Source of the DNA: JBKDZL01 sp047971145
GTDB taxonomy: Bacteria; Bacillota_I; Bacilli_A; Erysipelotrichales; Erysipelotrichaceae
DNA length: 64,000 nt
NCBI GenBank assembly: GCA_047971145.1
Contig: JBKDZL010000010.1
Location: 17,843 to 81,842, forward strand
Direction: 5' to 3'
Below are positions 9,126 through 18,005 of the stretch, one piece after another. Position 1 is the stretch's first letter. Each line of letters opens with the position of its first letter. The notes below the pieces were generated by a model. That model was given only the letters and a program-made list of their open reading frames with translations, made no database searches and had not been told where the DNA came from. A program made the position numbers and the translations under genes.

Positions 9126-9362
9126 ATGAATTTTCAAGAGATTAAACCTCTAACATTTATTAGCCAATTTGGTATAATAATGATAGTCAATATTGGCATT
9201 GGTGTTTTTATCGGTGTCATGTTGGATCGCTGGTTAGGCGTTTCGCCATGGCTGTTAATAATTTTTATGATTTCAGGCATCGTGAATGCTTTTAGAAGCA
9301 TTTATGCTTTAGCAATGGGAGAAGTAAATGCAAAAACAACCTCTAAGAATAGTGACAATTAG
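9126..9362 (+). CDS. atpZ: AtpZ/AtpI-family small membrane protein
   Basis: A 78-residue protein with two predicted membrane helices (about 15-35 and 42-62) joined by a short charged loop containing DRWLG, the pattern of the AtpZ/AtpI family found just before F-ATPase genes. It is thought to help assemble the c-ring or handle magnesium. It starts 3 nt after the upp stop without a clear ribosome site, so it is probably coupled. The next gene begins inside its 3' end. Confidence 0.75.
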   Translation: MNFQEIKPLTFISQFGIIMIVNIGIGVFIGVMLDRWLGVSPWLLIIFMISGIVNAFRSIYALAMGEVNAKTTSKNSDN

Positions 9363-9714
9363 AACCTTAATAGCTGCATTAATTATCAGTGTTGCGATGT
9401 ATGCCATCATGGGTAATCAGGGCATAGATTATATCTTGGCTTTTTTATATGGAATTTTAATTATTTTAGTTAATTTTTTCTTAATTGCTTTTAGTGTTAC
9501 TAAGATTGTTGATTTGGTTGATCCTAAAGTCGCTAAGAAAACGGGCAGTTTTCACTTTGTGATTAGATCGTTGGTTTTTGCGTTGATGTTTATTTTAGGA
9601 ATTGTAATCTTTAAATTTAATTGGCTCTTGATGTTTTTAGGAACGATAGTCTTAAAAGTAGTGATTCATTTAGACAATTTCTACCATTCAGTGAAAGTGA
9701 TGAAGATGTGGTAG
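9328..9714 (+). CDS. atpI: ATP synthase subunit I
   Basis: A 128-residue protein with four predicted membrane helices, matching the AtpI (ATP_synt_I) family that acts as a c-ring assembly chaperone. The start overlaps atpZ by 35 nt and has its own ribosome site (GGGAGAA) inside atpZ. The position between atpZ and atpB supports the call more strongly than sequence motifs, which are weak in this family. Confidence 0.75.
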   Translation: MQKQPLRIVTIRTLIAALIISVAMYAIMGNQGIDYILAFLYGILIILVNFFLIAFSVTKIVDLVDPKVAKKTGSFHFVIRSLVFALMFILGIVIFKFNWLLMFLGTIVLKVVIHLDNFYHSVKVMKMW

Positions 9715-9715
9715 T

Positions 9716-10417
9716 ATGAGTATATTTACAAAGATGGGGATAACCTTTAATTTTAATGGGCAGGAAATTTGGTTACATGAGGAATTAGTCAATAGCTTCA
9801 TTGTAGTTATAGTTTTGTGTATCTTTTATATTATTTTAGGTAATAAGATTGCGAAAGCTGATCCCTTAGTTAAACCGGTAGGTTTAATTTTAATTGCTGA
9901 AATTATTTATTCTACCATTGATAATTTGGTAATTGAAAATATGGGTGAGCGTAATAAAAAGTTTACGCCATACATTATTGCTCTTGCGAGTTTTTTAGCT
10001 TTGAGTAACATTTTAGGTTTGTTTGGTTTAAAACCACCAACTGCTGATTATAATGTTACCTTAACATTAGCTTTAATTACTGCGTTTTTAATTCATTATG
10101 TTAAAATTAAAGCTAGAGGAATTGGTGGGTTTTTAAAGAGTTTTATTGAGCCAATGCCTTTAATGTTACCGATGAATATTATTGATGTTTTTTCGACTCC
10201 AATTTCTATGTCTTTTCGTTTATTTGGAAATGTCATTAGTGGAGTTTTAATTATATCGTTAATATATAGTGGATTAAATGCTCTATTTCCATTGTTGATA
10301 CCGGTTATTGCGCCTGTATTTCATGTTTATTTTGATTTATTTGCGGGCTTTCTTCAAACCTTTATCTTTATAATGTTGACAATGGTTTTTGTGGGTGATT
10401 CTAATGCTCAAGATTAG
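9716..10417 (+). CDS. atpB: ATP synthase F0 subunit a
   Basis: Stator subunit forming the ion half-channels next to the c-ring. The 233 residues hold five or six hydrophobic helices. The essential arginine lies in SMSFRLFGNVISG in the fourth helix region, with the family pattern FVGDSNAQD at the end. The start ATG is immediately after the atpI stop. Together with the Na+-type c subunit it probably forms a sodium channel, although the a-subunit alone does not decide that. Confidence 0.92.
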   Translation: MSIFTKMGITFNFNGQEIWLHEELVNSFIVVIVLCIFYIILGNKIAKADPLVKPVGLILIAEIIYSTIDNLVIENMGERNKKFTPYIIALASFLALSNILGLFGLKPPTADYNVTLTLALITAFLIHYVKIKARGIGGFLKSFIEPMPLMLPMNIIDVFSTPISMSFRLFGNVISGVLIISLIYSGLNALFPLLIPVIAPVFHVYFDLFAGFLQTFIFIMLTMVFVGDSNAQD

Positions 10418-10445
10418 AATAAAATAATAAAGGAGGAAAATTATT

Positions 10446-10703
10446 ATGGATCCAAAAGCATTTGTTTTAGGTTGTTCAGCAATTGGTGCTGGTTTAGCTG
10501 TTATTGCAGGTATTGGTCCTGGTATTGGTCAGGGTTATGCAGCAGGTGAGGCGGTATCGGCTGTAGCTCGTCAACCAGAGGCAAGAGGTAGTATTATTTC
10601 AACAATGTTGTTAGGTCAAGCTGTTGCGGAAACTACCGGTCTTTATGGTTTACTTGTAGCTATTTTACTATTATTTTTAAATCCATTGATTGGATTACTA
10701 TAG
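10446..10703 (+). CDS. atpE: ATP synthase F0 subunit c, sodium-type signature
   Basis: An 85-residue two-helix hairpin proteolipid with the loop ARQPEA (41-46). Helix 1 carries Gln29 in GPGIGQGYAAGEAV; helix 2 carries Val60, Glu62, Thr63 and Tyr67 in QAVAETTGLYG. These align with Gln32, Val63, Glu65, Ser66 and Tyr70 of the Ilyobacter tartaricus sodium c-ring with a constant offset of three. A Gln in helix 1 plus Glu-Thr or Glu-Ser in helix 2 is the accepted sodium-binding signature, so ion specificity for Na+ is likely. The ribosome site is AAAGGAGGAA. Confidence 0.93.
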   Translation: MDPKAFVLGCSAIGAGLAVIAGIGPGIGQGYAAGEAVSAVARQPEARGSIISTMLLGQAVAETTGLYGLLVAILLLFLNPLIGLL

Positions 10704-10715
10704 AAGGAGGATCCC

Positions 10716-11231
10716 ATGGAAGGTTTTACTATAAATTTATTGCCAGATTTATTAACTATGGGTTTACAGCTATCAGCTACTTTAGTTTTATTTTTAGTAA
10801 TAAAACATTATTTTGTTGACAAAATGGCTGTCTATATTGCCACAAGGGGTGAGGCAATTCACGCAGAATTAACTGATGCACAAAGAAAAAATACGGAATC
10901 TGAGTTAGCCTTAAAAACTGCTGAAGATAACTTAGCAAAAAGTAAAAAAGAAGCACTAGACATAATTAAAGTTGCTAATGAGACTGCAACTAGGATTTCT
11001 GAGACTGCTAAGGCTGAGAGTATTAAAGAGTGTGATGATTTGATACAGGCTGCCAAATTGACCATCAAACAAGAAAAAAATAAAGCTCAATCGCAAATTA
11101 AAGCAGAAGTAATAAATTTGACTTTGGCGTCTACTAAACAATTATTAGAAAAAGAAATAAATGATAATGACCACCAAAGGTTTTTAGATGAATTTTTAAG
11201 TGAGGCTGAGAGAACTTCATGGAAAAGTTGA
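10716..11231 (+). CDS. atpF: ATP synthase F0 subunit b
   Basis: Peripheral stalk subunit of 171 residues: one N-terminal membrane helix (about 12-30) followed by a long charged coiled coil rich in Ala, Glu and Lys. An AGAAGGAGGAT ribosome site precedes the ATG. Its 3' end overlaps atpH by 13 nt, the usual translational coupling of b and delta. Confidence 0.92.
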   Translation: MEGFTINLLPDLLTMGLQLSATLVLFLVIKHYFVDKMAVYIATRGEAIHAELTDAQRKNTESELALKTAEDNLAKSKKEALDIIKVANETATRISETAKAESIKECDDLIQAAKLTIKQEKNKAQSQIKAEVINLTLASTKQLLEKEINDNDHQRFLDEFLSEAERTSWKS

Positions 11232-11755
11232 TTGTTAAGCAATATTCAGATTTGTTATTAGAATTGGCTATTGAGAGTGCTAGTGTTGAGGAAATCTATC
11301 AGAGTTTTACTGATAATGTTACCTTACTAAATCATGCTGATTTACAACTAGCCCTTAATCATCCTCGACTTAGTAAGGTTAAGAAAAAAGCTCTTGTAGA
11401 GAAAATTATAACTACAAGTTCTAAGTTATTTAAGCATTTTATTTTTGTCGTGATTGAGCAAAATGCCAGTAGTTATTTGGCAGAAATTTTTGAGTCTTTT
11501 AAGCATAAAGTATGGAAATATCAAGGTAAATTAGAACTTACTGTTTACTCAGTTGTCAAATTAAATGATCAACAGTTATTAGAAATAAAACAGCGGATGA
11601 GTCAGAGAATGAAAAAAGAAATTATTTTGACTAATAAAATTGATAAGAGTCTAATATCCGGTATTAGATTAGAGTGTGATGGTTTAGTTTTAGATAATTC
11701 TTTAGCTAAGAAAATCACTCAATTGGCAAGTCAATTAAAAAGTGAGGTCCAATAA
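11219..11755 (+). CDS. atpH: ATP synthase F1 subunit delta
   Basis: Stator cap linking the b dimer to the alpha3beta3 head; 178 residues, the normal length. The N-terminal helical bundle begins LIVKQYSDLLLELAIE, and the C-terminal part holds the family pattern DKSLISGIRLECDGLVLDNS followed by a short helix. The stop overlaps the atpA start codon by one base. Confidence 0.92.
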   Translation: MEKLIVKQYSDLLLELAIESASVEEIYQSFTDNVTLLNHADLQLALNHPRLSKVKKKALVEKIITTSSKLFKHFIFVVIEQNASSYLAEIFESFKHKVWKYQGKLELTVYSVVKLNDQQLLEIKQRMSQRMKKEIILTNKIDKSLISGIRLECDGLVLDNSLAKKITQLASQLKSEVQ

Positions 11756-13266
11756 TGAAAAATCAAGAATTAACTGCGCTTTTAAAAGCCCAAATTAAAA
11801 ATTATGAAAAAGAGTTAGATGTTAGTGAAACAGGTAGTGTTATTCAGGTTGGTGATGGTATTGCTTTAGTTTATGGCTTAGATAATGTGATGGCTTCAGA
11901 ATTACTTGAATTTTCTGATGGTACTATGGGTCTAGCTTTTAACTTGGAAGAAAACCATGTTGGAGTAGTTTTGATGGGCAGTGATACCACCATTAGTGAG
12001 GGTGATACTGTTAAGCGTTGTAATAAAATTATTGAAGTACCAGTTGGTGATGAGCTAATTGGTAGAGTTGTGAATAGTTTGGGTCAAGCAATTGATGGCA
12101 AAGGAGCTATTAATACCACTAAATCTCGACCAATTGAAAGGGTTGCCCCTGGGGTAATGACTCGCAAATCGGTTAATCAGCCCGTTCAAACTGGTCTGAA
12201 AATTATTGATTCAATGATTCCAATTGGTAGGGGTCAAAGGGAACTGATTATTGGTGATAGACAAACTGGTAAAACTGCTATTGCTGTTGATACTATTATT
12301 AATCAAAAAGAAACGGGTATTAAGTGTATTTATGTGGCGATTGGCCAAAAAGCTTCAACAGTTGCTCAAATTGTTGAAAAGCTAAGACAAAAAGGAGCTA
12401 TGGAATATACAACTATCGTGGTTTCAACTGCAAGTGAGTCAGCACCATTACAATATATTGCCCCTTATTCAGGTTGTGCTATTGGTGAGGAGTGGATGGA
12501 ACAGGGTGATGATGTTTTAATTATTTATGATGATTTATCAAAACATGCTGTGGCTTATCGTACCCTATCATTGCTTTTAAGAAGACCACCGGGTCGTGAG
12601 GCATATCCTGGTGATGTTTTTTACTTACACTCTAGACTACTCGAAAGAGCAGCTCGTTTAAATGAAAATTATGGTGGAGGGTCTCTGACTGCTTTACCAA
12701 TTATTGAAACTCAAGCTGGTGATATTTCTGCTTATATTCCTACTAATGTAATTTCAATTACTGATGGTCAATTATTTTTACAAACAGAATTATTTAATGC
12801 GGGTATTAGGCCAGCAGTTGATAGTGGCTTATCAGTTTCTAGAGTAGGTAGTGCTGCGCAAATTAAAGCGATGAAACAAGTATCTTCATCATTGAAGTTA
12901 GATTTAGCTCAATATCGAGAACTATTATCTTTTGCCCAATTTGGCTCAGATTTAGATCCGGCCACTAAGGCGACTATTGATCATGGCGCAAGATTAACTG
13001 AACTACTAAAGCAAGAGCAGTATGCACCGATGGATGTTTATGATCAAATATTATCTTTGTTTGCGGCTAAGCATAAATTTTTAACTCATGTTGCTTTGGA
13101 AGATATTGGTAATTATCAAAGTCAAATGCATGATTATTTACATAGTAAATATCAGAATTTGTTTGATAAATTAAAAGAAAATCAAGCTTTTGATGATGAG
13201 TTAGAAAAAGCATTTATTGAAGCAATTAGTGAATTTTCTAAAACTTTTATAGGATATCAAAATTAA
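11755..13266 (+). CDS. atpA: ATP synthase F1 subunit alpha
   Basis: Non-catalytic nucleotide-binding subunit of 503 residues. The P-loop is GDRQTGKTAIA, followed by the QKASTVAQIVEKL region and the ATP-alpha signature PAVDSGLSVSRVGSAAQ carrying the arginine finger. Length and motifs are complete, and the gene has one-base junctions with atpH and atpG. Confidence 0.97.
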   Translation: MKNQELTALLKAQIKNYEKELDVSETGSVIQVGDGIALVYGLDNVMASELLEFSDGTMGLAFNLEENHVGVVLMGSDTTISEGDTVKRCNKIIEVPVGDELIGRVVNSLGQAIDGKGAINTTKSRPIERVAPGVMTRKSVNQPVQTGLKIIDSMIPIGRGQRELIIGDRQTGKTAIAVDTIINQKETGIKCIYVAIGQKASTVAQIVEKLRQKGAMEYTTIVVSTASESAPLQYIAPYSGCAIGEEWMEQGDDVLIIYDDLSKHAVAYRTLSLLLRRPPGREAYPGDVFYLHSRLLERAARLNENYGGGSLTALPIIETQAGDISAYIPTNVISITDGQLFLQTELFNAGIRPAVDSGLSVSRVGSAAQIKAMKQVSSSLKLDLAQYRELLSFAQFGSDLDPATKATIDHGARLTELLKQEQYAPMDVYDQILSLFAAKHKFLTHVALEDIGNYQSQMHDYLHSKYQNLFDKLKENQAFDDELEKAFIEAISEFSKTFIGYQN

Positions 13267-14099
13267 TGGCAAATAAAGCAGGTTTTAAAAATAAAATTAA
13301 ATCAGTTGAGTCAATTCATAAAATTACGGCTGCGATGAAATTAATGGCAACGGCTAAACTTAACAAAGAGAAACAGTCTTATCAGGCTGGTGTTGAATAT
13401 GCCTTAGAGTTAAATAAAATGATTAGTAAAATTATTGAAAATCTATCAGATACTAATAGCCCTTATTTAATAAAAGCTAACACTGAGAAGTCTTTATATA
13501 TTGTCTATACTTCTGATTTGGGAATGTGTGGTGGCTATAATATTAATACGATTAGATTATTACAGGATAAATTGACTAAAGATGATACTGTTGTGGTTTT
13601 TGGTAATAAAGGTCGTAATATGATGAATAATCGTGGTATTACTTATCAAGATAGTTATCCTGGTGATGATGTTGAATATAGTGTTTTTTCAACATTGGCT
13701 AATAATATTATCAATGCTTATTTAAACAAAGAATACAGTCGAGTTACTATTATTTGTACTAAGTTTGTCAATACGATTACCTTTGAGCCCAGGGAAGTTA
13801 CTTTATTACCTTTTGTTAGTGAAGCAGATAAAACTAAAAGAACAAATAGCTGGGAATTTGAGCCTGATAGTCAAACTATTTTAGATCAAATGATGCCAAT
13901 GGTATTGGCTTCATTGTTGTATAGTTATTTTTTAGAAACTAAAGTCAGTGAGCAAGCTAGCCGTAGATTAGCCATGGAGAATGCGACTGATAATGCTCAA
14001 GAGCTTATTGATAAGTATAAATTACAATATAATCAAGCAAGACAAACCGCAATTACTCAGGAAATATCTGAAATTGTTGGTGGGGCTAATGCCTTATAG
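13266..14099 (+). CDS. atpG: ATP synthase F1 subunit gamma
   Basis: Central rotor shaft, 277 residues. The N-terminal helix KNKIKSVESIHKITAAMKLM and the C-terminal helix with AMENATDNAQELI plus NQARQTAITQEISEIVGGA are the conserved coiled-coil strands that pass through the alpha3beta3 ring. The middle domain, as in most non-photosynthetic bacteria, lacks the regulatory insertion of chloroplast gamma. Confidence 0.95.
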   Translation: MANKAGFKNKIKSVESIHKITAAMKLMATAKLNKEKQSYQAGVEYALELNKMISKIIENLSDTNSPYLIKANTEKSLYIVYTSDLGMCGGYNINTIRLLQDKLTKDDTVVVFGNKGRNMMNNRGITYQDSYPGDDVEYSVFSTLANNIINAYLNKEYSRVTIICTKFVNTITFEPREVTLLPFVSEADKTKRTNSWEFEPDSQTILDQMMPMVLASLLYSYFLETKVSEQASRRLAMENATDNAQELIDKYKLQYNQARQTAITQEISEIVGGANAL

Positions 14100-14108
14100 G
14101 AGGAAACA

Positions 14109-15509
14109 ATGAATAAAGCAATGGGAAAAATCAGCCAAGTAATTGGACCGGTAATTGATATTAAATTTCAAGAAGGTAAGCTACCTTCACTTTATAATGC
14201 GATTGAAATTCCCTTAAATGATGGTCGCTTAGTGGTTGAGGTAGCTCAACATTTAGGAGATGATGTTGTTAGGTGTATTGCGATGGGCTCTACTGAGGGT
14301 TTAGTTAGAGGTATGGAAGCCTTTGATACTGCAGCTGCGATTTCAGTACCAGTAGGTAATGCTGTATTGGGCAGAATGTTTAATGTTTTAGGTGATGAAA
14401 TTGATGAAAAAGAGCCATTAACATCAGATATTCAGCGTAACCCTATTCATCGAGTTGCGCCAGCTTTTGATCAACAACAGACTTCCGCTGAAATTTTAGA
14501 AACTGGTATTAAAGTAATCGATTTGCTTTGTCCCTATGCTAAGGGTGGTAAAGTTGGTTTGTTTGGGGGCGCTGGTGTTGGTAAAACTGTAGTTATGCAA
14601 GAGTTAATTCATAATATTGCCAAAGAGCATGGCGGTATTTCTGTGGTTGCGGGTGTTGGTGAGCGCACTAGAGAAGGAAATGATTTATATCACGAAATGA
14701 GTGATAGTGGGGTTATTGATAAAACTGTCTTAGTATATGGACAAATGAATGAATCACCTGGTGCTAGAATGCGAGTTGCACTGACAGGTTTAACTATGGC
14801 TGAGCACTTTAGAGATAGTGAGAGTCAGGATGTTTTATTGTTTATTGATAATATTTTTAGATTTACACAAGCAGGCTCGGAAGTATCAGCGCTATTGGGT
14901 CGCATTCCCTCAGCAGTTGGATATCAGCCAACCTTAGCTACAGAAATGGGTCAATTACAAGAGCGTATTACCTCTACAAAAGATGGTTCTATCACTTCAA
15001 TACAGGCTGTTTATGTTCCTGCTGATGATTTGACAGATCCCGCTCCTGCGACTGCTTTTACTCACTTAGATGCTAAAACTGTTTTGGATAGAGGAATTGC
15101 GGCTTTAGGTATCTATCCAGCTGTTGATCCTTTAGAATCTGCTAGTAGAATGTTGGATCCATATGTGGTGGGAAAAGAGCACTATGAGGTAGCACATAGA
15201 GTTCAAACAATCTTACAAAGATATAAAGACTTACAAGATATTATTGCTATTTTAGGTATGGATGAATTAAGTGATGAAGATAAGACAGTTGTAGCAAGAG
15301 CAAGACGTATTCGTAATTTCTTATCTCAACCTTTCTTTGTGGCTCATCAATTTACTGGAATTAAGGGAACTTATGTTAATGTCAAAGATACGGTTAAATC
15401 ATTTAAAGCCATTCTTGATGGTAAACATGATGATTTACCAGAGCTAGCCTTCCATAATGTAGGGACAATAGAAGAAGCAATAGAAAAGGCCAAAACTCTC
15501 AATGTTTAA
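14109..15509 (+). CDS. atpD: ATP synthase F1 subunit beta
   Basis: Catalytic subunit of 466 residues with P-loop GGAGVGKTVVMQ, the GERTREGNDLYHEM catalytic glutamate region, LLFIDNIFRFTQAGSEVSALLGR and the ATP-beta signature PAVDPLESAS. The ribosome site is AGGAGGA. The stop overlaps atpC by 8 nt. Confidence 0.97.
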   Translation: MNKAMGKISQVIGPVIDIKFQEGKLPSLYNAIEIPLNDGRLVVEVAQHLGDDVVRCIAMGSTEGLVRGMEAFDTAAAISVPVGNAVLGRMFNVLGDEIDEKEPLTSDIQRNPIHRVAPAFDQQQTSAEILETGIKVIDLLCPYAKGGKVGLFGGAGVGKTVVMQELIHNIAKEHGGISVVAGVGERTREGNDLYHEMSDSGVIDKTVLVYGQMNESPGARMRVALTGLTMAEHFRDSESQDVLLFIDNIFRFTQAGSEVSALLGRIPSAVGYQPTLATEMGQLQERITSTKDGSITSIQAVYVPADDLTDPAPATAFTHLDAKTVLDRGIAALGIYPAVDPLESASRMLDPYVVGKEHYEVAHRVQTILQRYKDLQDIIAILGMDELSDEDKTVVARARRIRNFLSQPFFVAHQFTGIKGTYVNVKDTVKSFKAILDGKHDDLPELAFHNVGTIEEAIEKAKTLNV

Positions 15510-15885
15510 ATTAAAGATTGTTTCACCTCAGGGTGTTTATAATAATTATGACATTGATAGTTTGTTGGTAAGGGCGCATGATGGTGATTTAACTATCTTA
15601 AGTAATCATGCACCATTAGTAGTCAAGACCAAAGTGTGTCATTTATTATTGAAAAAAGGAAATAAAAGTGATGAGTATGCTATTGGTGAGGGCATCTTAC
15701 AATTTAGTGATAATGAGTGTAGTTTTTTAGTAGAAGCCATTGAGAGTAAAGATGAAATTGATATTGAAAGAGCTAAAGCAGCCAAACAGCGGGCTGAAAA
15801 ACAATTAAAAGAAACTGGTAGTGATTTTCTTAGAGCTCAGGCTGCTCTATCAAGAGCAATAAATAGATTGGGGATGTTTGATTAA
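15502..15885 (+). CDS. atpC: ATP synthase F1 subunit epsilon
   Basis: Rotor subunit of 127 residues: the N-terminal beta-sandwich (FKLKIVSPQGVYNN, then DLTILSNHAPLV) and a two-helix C-terminus (IDIERAKAAKQRAEKQL and AQAALSRAINRLGM) that can insert into F1 as an inhibitor. Its stop overlaps the next ATG. Confidence 0.93.
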   Translation: MFKLKIVSPQGVYNNYDIDSLLVRAHDGDLTILSNHAPLVVKTKVCHLLLKKGNKSDEYAIGEGILQFSDNECSFLVEAIESKDEIDIERAKAAKQRAEKQLKETGSDFLRAQAALSRAINRLGMFD

Positions 15886-16073
15886 TGGGTGTGGAATTTC
15901 AAGAAGCAATGATCTATGCTTTAGCTTTTGTCATTTGTGGTTTGGTACTAAGTGAAATAGATTTTGCTAGAATATTTAAAAAAGGCAAAGTAAAATTTGC
16001 CTTAGTATTATATTTTATCACTACGATAGCTTTAGCCTATTTAGTGGGCTCATTTATTTTAATATTTATTTAA
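15885..16073 (+). CDS. DUF1146 (YwzB-like) small membrane protein
   Basis: A 62-residue protein with two predicted membrane helices around residues 8-24 and 40-60, and a basic loop (FARIFKKGKVKFA) between. Size, the LSEIDFARIF pattern and the position right after atpC match DUF1146, seen at the end of ATP synthase operons in many Bacillota; its role is not known. Its ATG overlaps the atpC stop, so it belongs to the operon. Confidence 0.7.
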   Translation: MGVEFQEAMIYALAFVICGLVLSEIDFARIFKKGKVKFALVLYFITTIALAYLVGSFILIFI

Positions 16074-17202
16074 GAGAATTTAGCTTATGGTCTAAATTCT
16101 TTTTCTTTAGGCGATGATCAATATAATTTACATATAAACTATATGCGATAGAAGTAAATGGTATCGCCAATAACATTCCAATTAAGCCAAAGATATTACC
16201 AAAAACAGTAATTGATAATAACACTAAAATACCTGGCAAATTACTTTTTTCACTCATAATTTTCGGAAAAACTATATTACCAGATATTTGTGAAATAACT
16301 ATTGAGGCAATAGCATAAACAACAAAGCCTGAAGGATCAGCAACTAATAGAATGAAAGCTGAAGGTATTAGCGCAATCAGCGGACCAATAACGGGAATGA
16401 TACAAAAAACACCAGTAATAGTTGCGACCAACAATGAATAGGGAATACCAAAAAGTAATAATACTGCATAAGTACTCAAGGCCACAAATAAACCATTAAG
16501 TAATTGTCCTGATAAAAAATTATCAAAAGATTTAACAGACATATAAGTGATTTCATTAATAAATTCAGCAACATCTTTTCTGAATATAGCATAGATAAAC
16601 TTTTTATAAGCTAAAATTGAGGCTTCTTTATCGAAAACAATATACAAAGCAAAGACAATCATTAAAAAGGTAGTGAACAAGACAGAAAATGCTCCACTAG
16701 CAAAACTGAAAATATCATTACCATTAGTAGTGATGAAACTACTGATTTGATTAAATAAATCATTATAATTAAAGACAAAATTATTAAAAGTATTAGGATC
16801 TAAACCAAATCGATTGACAATATCGATTGCCCAAACTTTAAAATCACCATAATAAGTTGGGAATAAATTGATAAAACGAGAAGTACTGTTAGTAAGTTGA
16901 GGTATTAAAATTATTAAAATAGTTATTAAGACTACTAAAATTATTAAAATGGAAATTAGAGTAGATATCAATTGAATATGCTTACTCTTAGATTTGCTGA
17001 AAAAACACTTTCTTAAACGTTTACCTAAAATATCAATACAGACCGCAATCATTAATCCACCAAAAAAGGGCGTAAGCAAACTAATAATAAAATTAATTGA
17101 ATTCAAAACTAAGGCATAATTAAAAAAACCGACAAAAGCAGCAGCGGCAATGATGATATAAATAATATGGCTAATTTTGATAATTCCTCTTTCAAATTTC
17201 AT
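16066..17202 (-). CDS. AI-2E family transporter (PerM/YtvI type)
   Basis: A 378-residue membrane protein with about eight predicted helices and a large soluble segment after the second pair (LINLFPTYYGDFKVWAIDIV, then NRFGLDPNTF). The C-terminal part has the family pattern GVFCIIPVIGPLIALIPSAF, then GNIVFPKIMSEKSNLPGILVLL. Members include quorum-signal exporters and ion or sporulation-linked permeases, so no substrate is assigned. A ribosome site (AGAGGTGA) precedes the ATG, and TATAATTATAAA lies just upstream. The last 8 nt overlap the end of the convergent DUF1146 gene. Confidence 0.8.
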   Translation of the reverse strand: MKFERGIIKISHIIYIIIAAAAFVGFFNYALVLNSINFIISLLTPFFGGLMIAVCIDILGKRLRKCFFSKSKSKHIQLISTLISILIILVVLITILIILIPQLTNSTSRFINLFPTYYGDFKVWAIDIVNRFGLDPNTFNNFVFNYNDLFNQISSFITTNGNDIFSFASGAFSVLFTTFLMIVFALYIVFDKEASILAYKKFIYAIFRKDVAEFINEITYMSVKSFDNFLSGQLLNGLFVALSTYAVLLLFGIPYSLLVATITGVFCIIPVIGPLIALIPSAFILLVADPSGFVVYAIASIVISQISGNIVFPKIMSEKSNLPGILVLLSITVFGNIFGLIGMLLAIPFTSIAYSLYVNYIDHRLKKKNLDHKLNSLK

Positions 17203-17262
17203 AATTCACCTCTGTTTATAATTATACACTAGTAAACCATAATATTGTAGTATAATAAAATC

Positions 17263-17958
17263 ATGAATATTAAAGAATTTGAATTAGCTCTTTTAAGATA
17301 TAACATTGAGCTAAGTGATCAACAATTAGAACAATTTGAAAAATATTATGAATTTCTGATCCAAGAAAATCAAAAGTATAATTTAACTGCGATCACCCAT
17401 AAAGATGAAGTTTTTAGTAAGCATTTCTATGATAGTTTATTAATACTAATTGATAGAGATTTTAGTGGAACTTTAGTAGATGTTGGCTCTGGTGCGGGTT
17501 TCCCTAGTATACCTTTAAAAATTTTAAGACCTGATTTAGAGATTATTATTATTGAACCACTACTTAAAAGAATTAAATTTTTAAATGAACTTACTGATCT
17601 ATTAGGTTTGCATGGTGTGAGCTGTTTACATGTCAGAGCAGAGGATTATGCATATAAACATAAAGATGAATATGATTTTGTCGTTTCAAGAGCAGTAGCA
17701 AATTTACCAATATTAAGTGAATTATGCTTACCATTAGTTAAAAAAGATGGCTATTTTATTGCCCTTAAAGGTATTAAAGGATTAGAAGAATTAGACTTAG
17801 CAGAGGGTGCGATTAGTAAATTAGCTGGAAAAATAGAGCGTTGGACTAAACATAATTATGCTGATCAAACCAGAATTAATATCTATATTAAAAAAATTAA
17901 TAAAACTCCAAGGGGCTATCCTCGTAAGTTTAGCTTAATGAAGAAAAAACCTTTATAA
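17263..17958 (+). CDS. rsmG: 16S rRNA (guanine527-N7)-methyltransferase
   Basis: Methylates G527 of 16S rRNA, near the streptomycin site, using S-adenosylmethionine. The 231-residue length fits. The SAM motif is VDVGSGAGFP (72-81), followed by FDFVVSRAVANLPIL-type motif residues near 144-158 and the C-terminal KINKTPRGYPRKF. The position ahead of noc, parA and parB is the classical near-origin arrangement. No ribosome site is present: TATAAT at 17251-17256 ends 6 nt before the ATG, so the transcript is probably leaderless. Confidence 0.95.
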   Translation: MNIKEFELALLRYNIELSDQQLEQFEKYYEFLIQENQKYNLTAITHKDEVFSKHFYDSLLILIDRDFSGTLVDVGSGAGFPSIPLKILRPDLEIIIIEPLLKRIKFLNELTDLLGLHGVSCLHVRAEDYAYKHKDEYDFVVSRAVANLPILSELCLPLVKKDGYFIALKGIKGLEELDLAEGAISKLAGKIERWTKHNYADQTRINIYIKKINKTPRGYPRKFSLMKKKPL

Positions 17959-18005
17959 AGATTGGCTATCTTGTGATACAATTAAAAGGCTAAAAAGAGG
18001 TAATC

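Noticed and set aside
10859..11141. Two minus-strand frames opposite atpF
   Set aside because: They mirror the Ala/Lys/Glu-rich coiled coil of subunit b; such repeats on the complementary strand keep frames open by chance.
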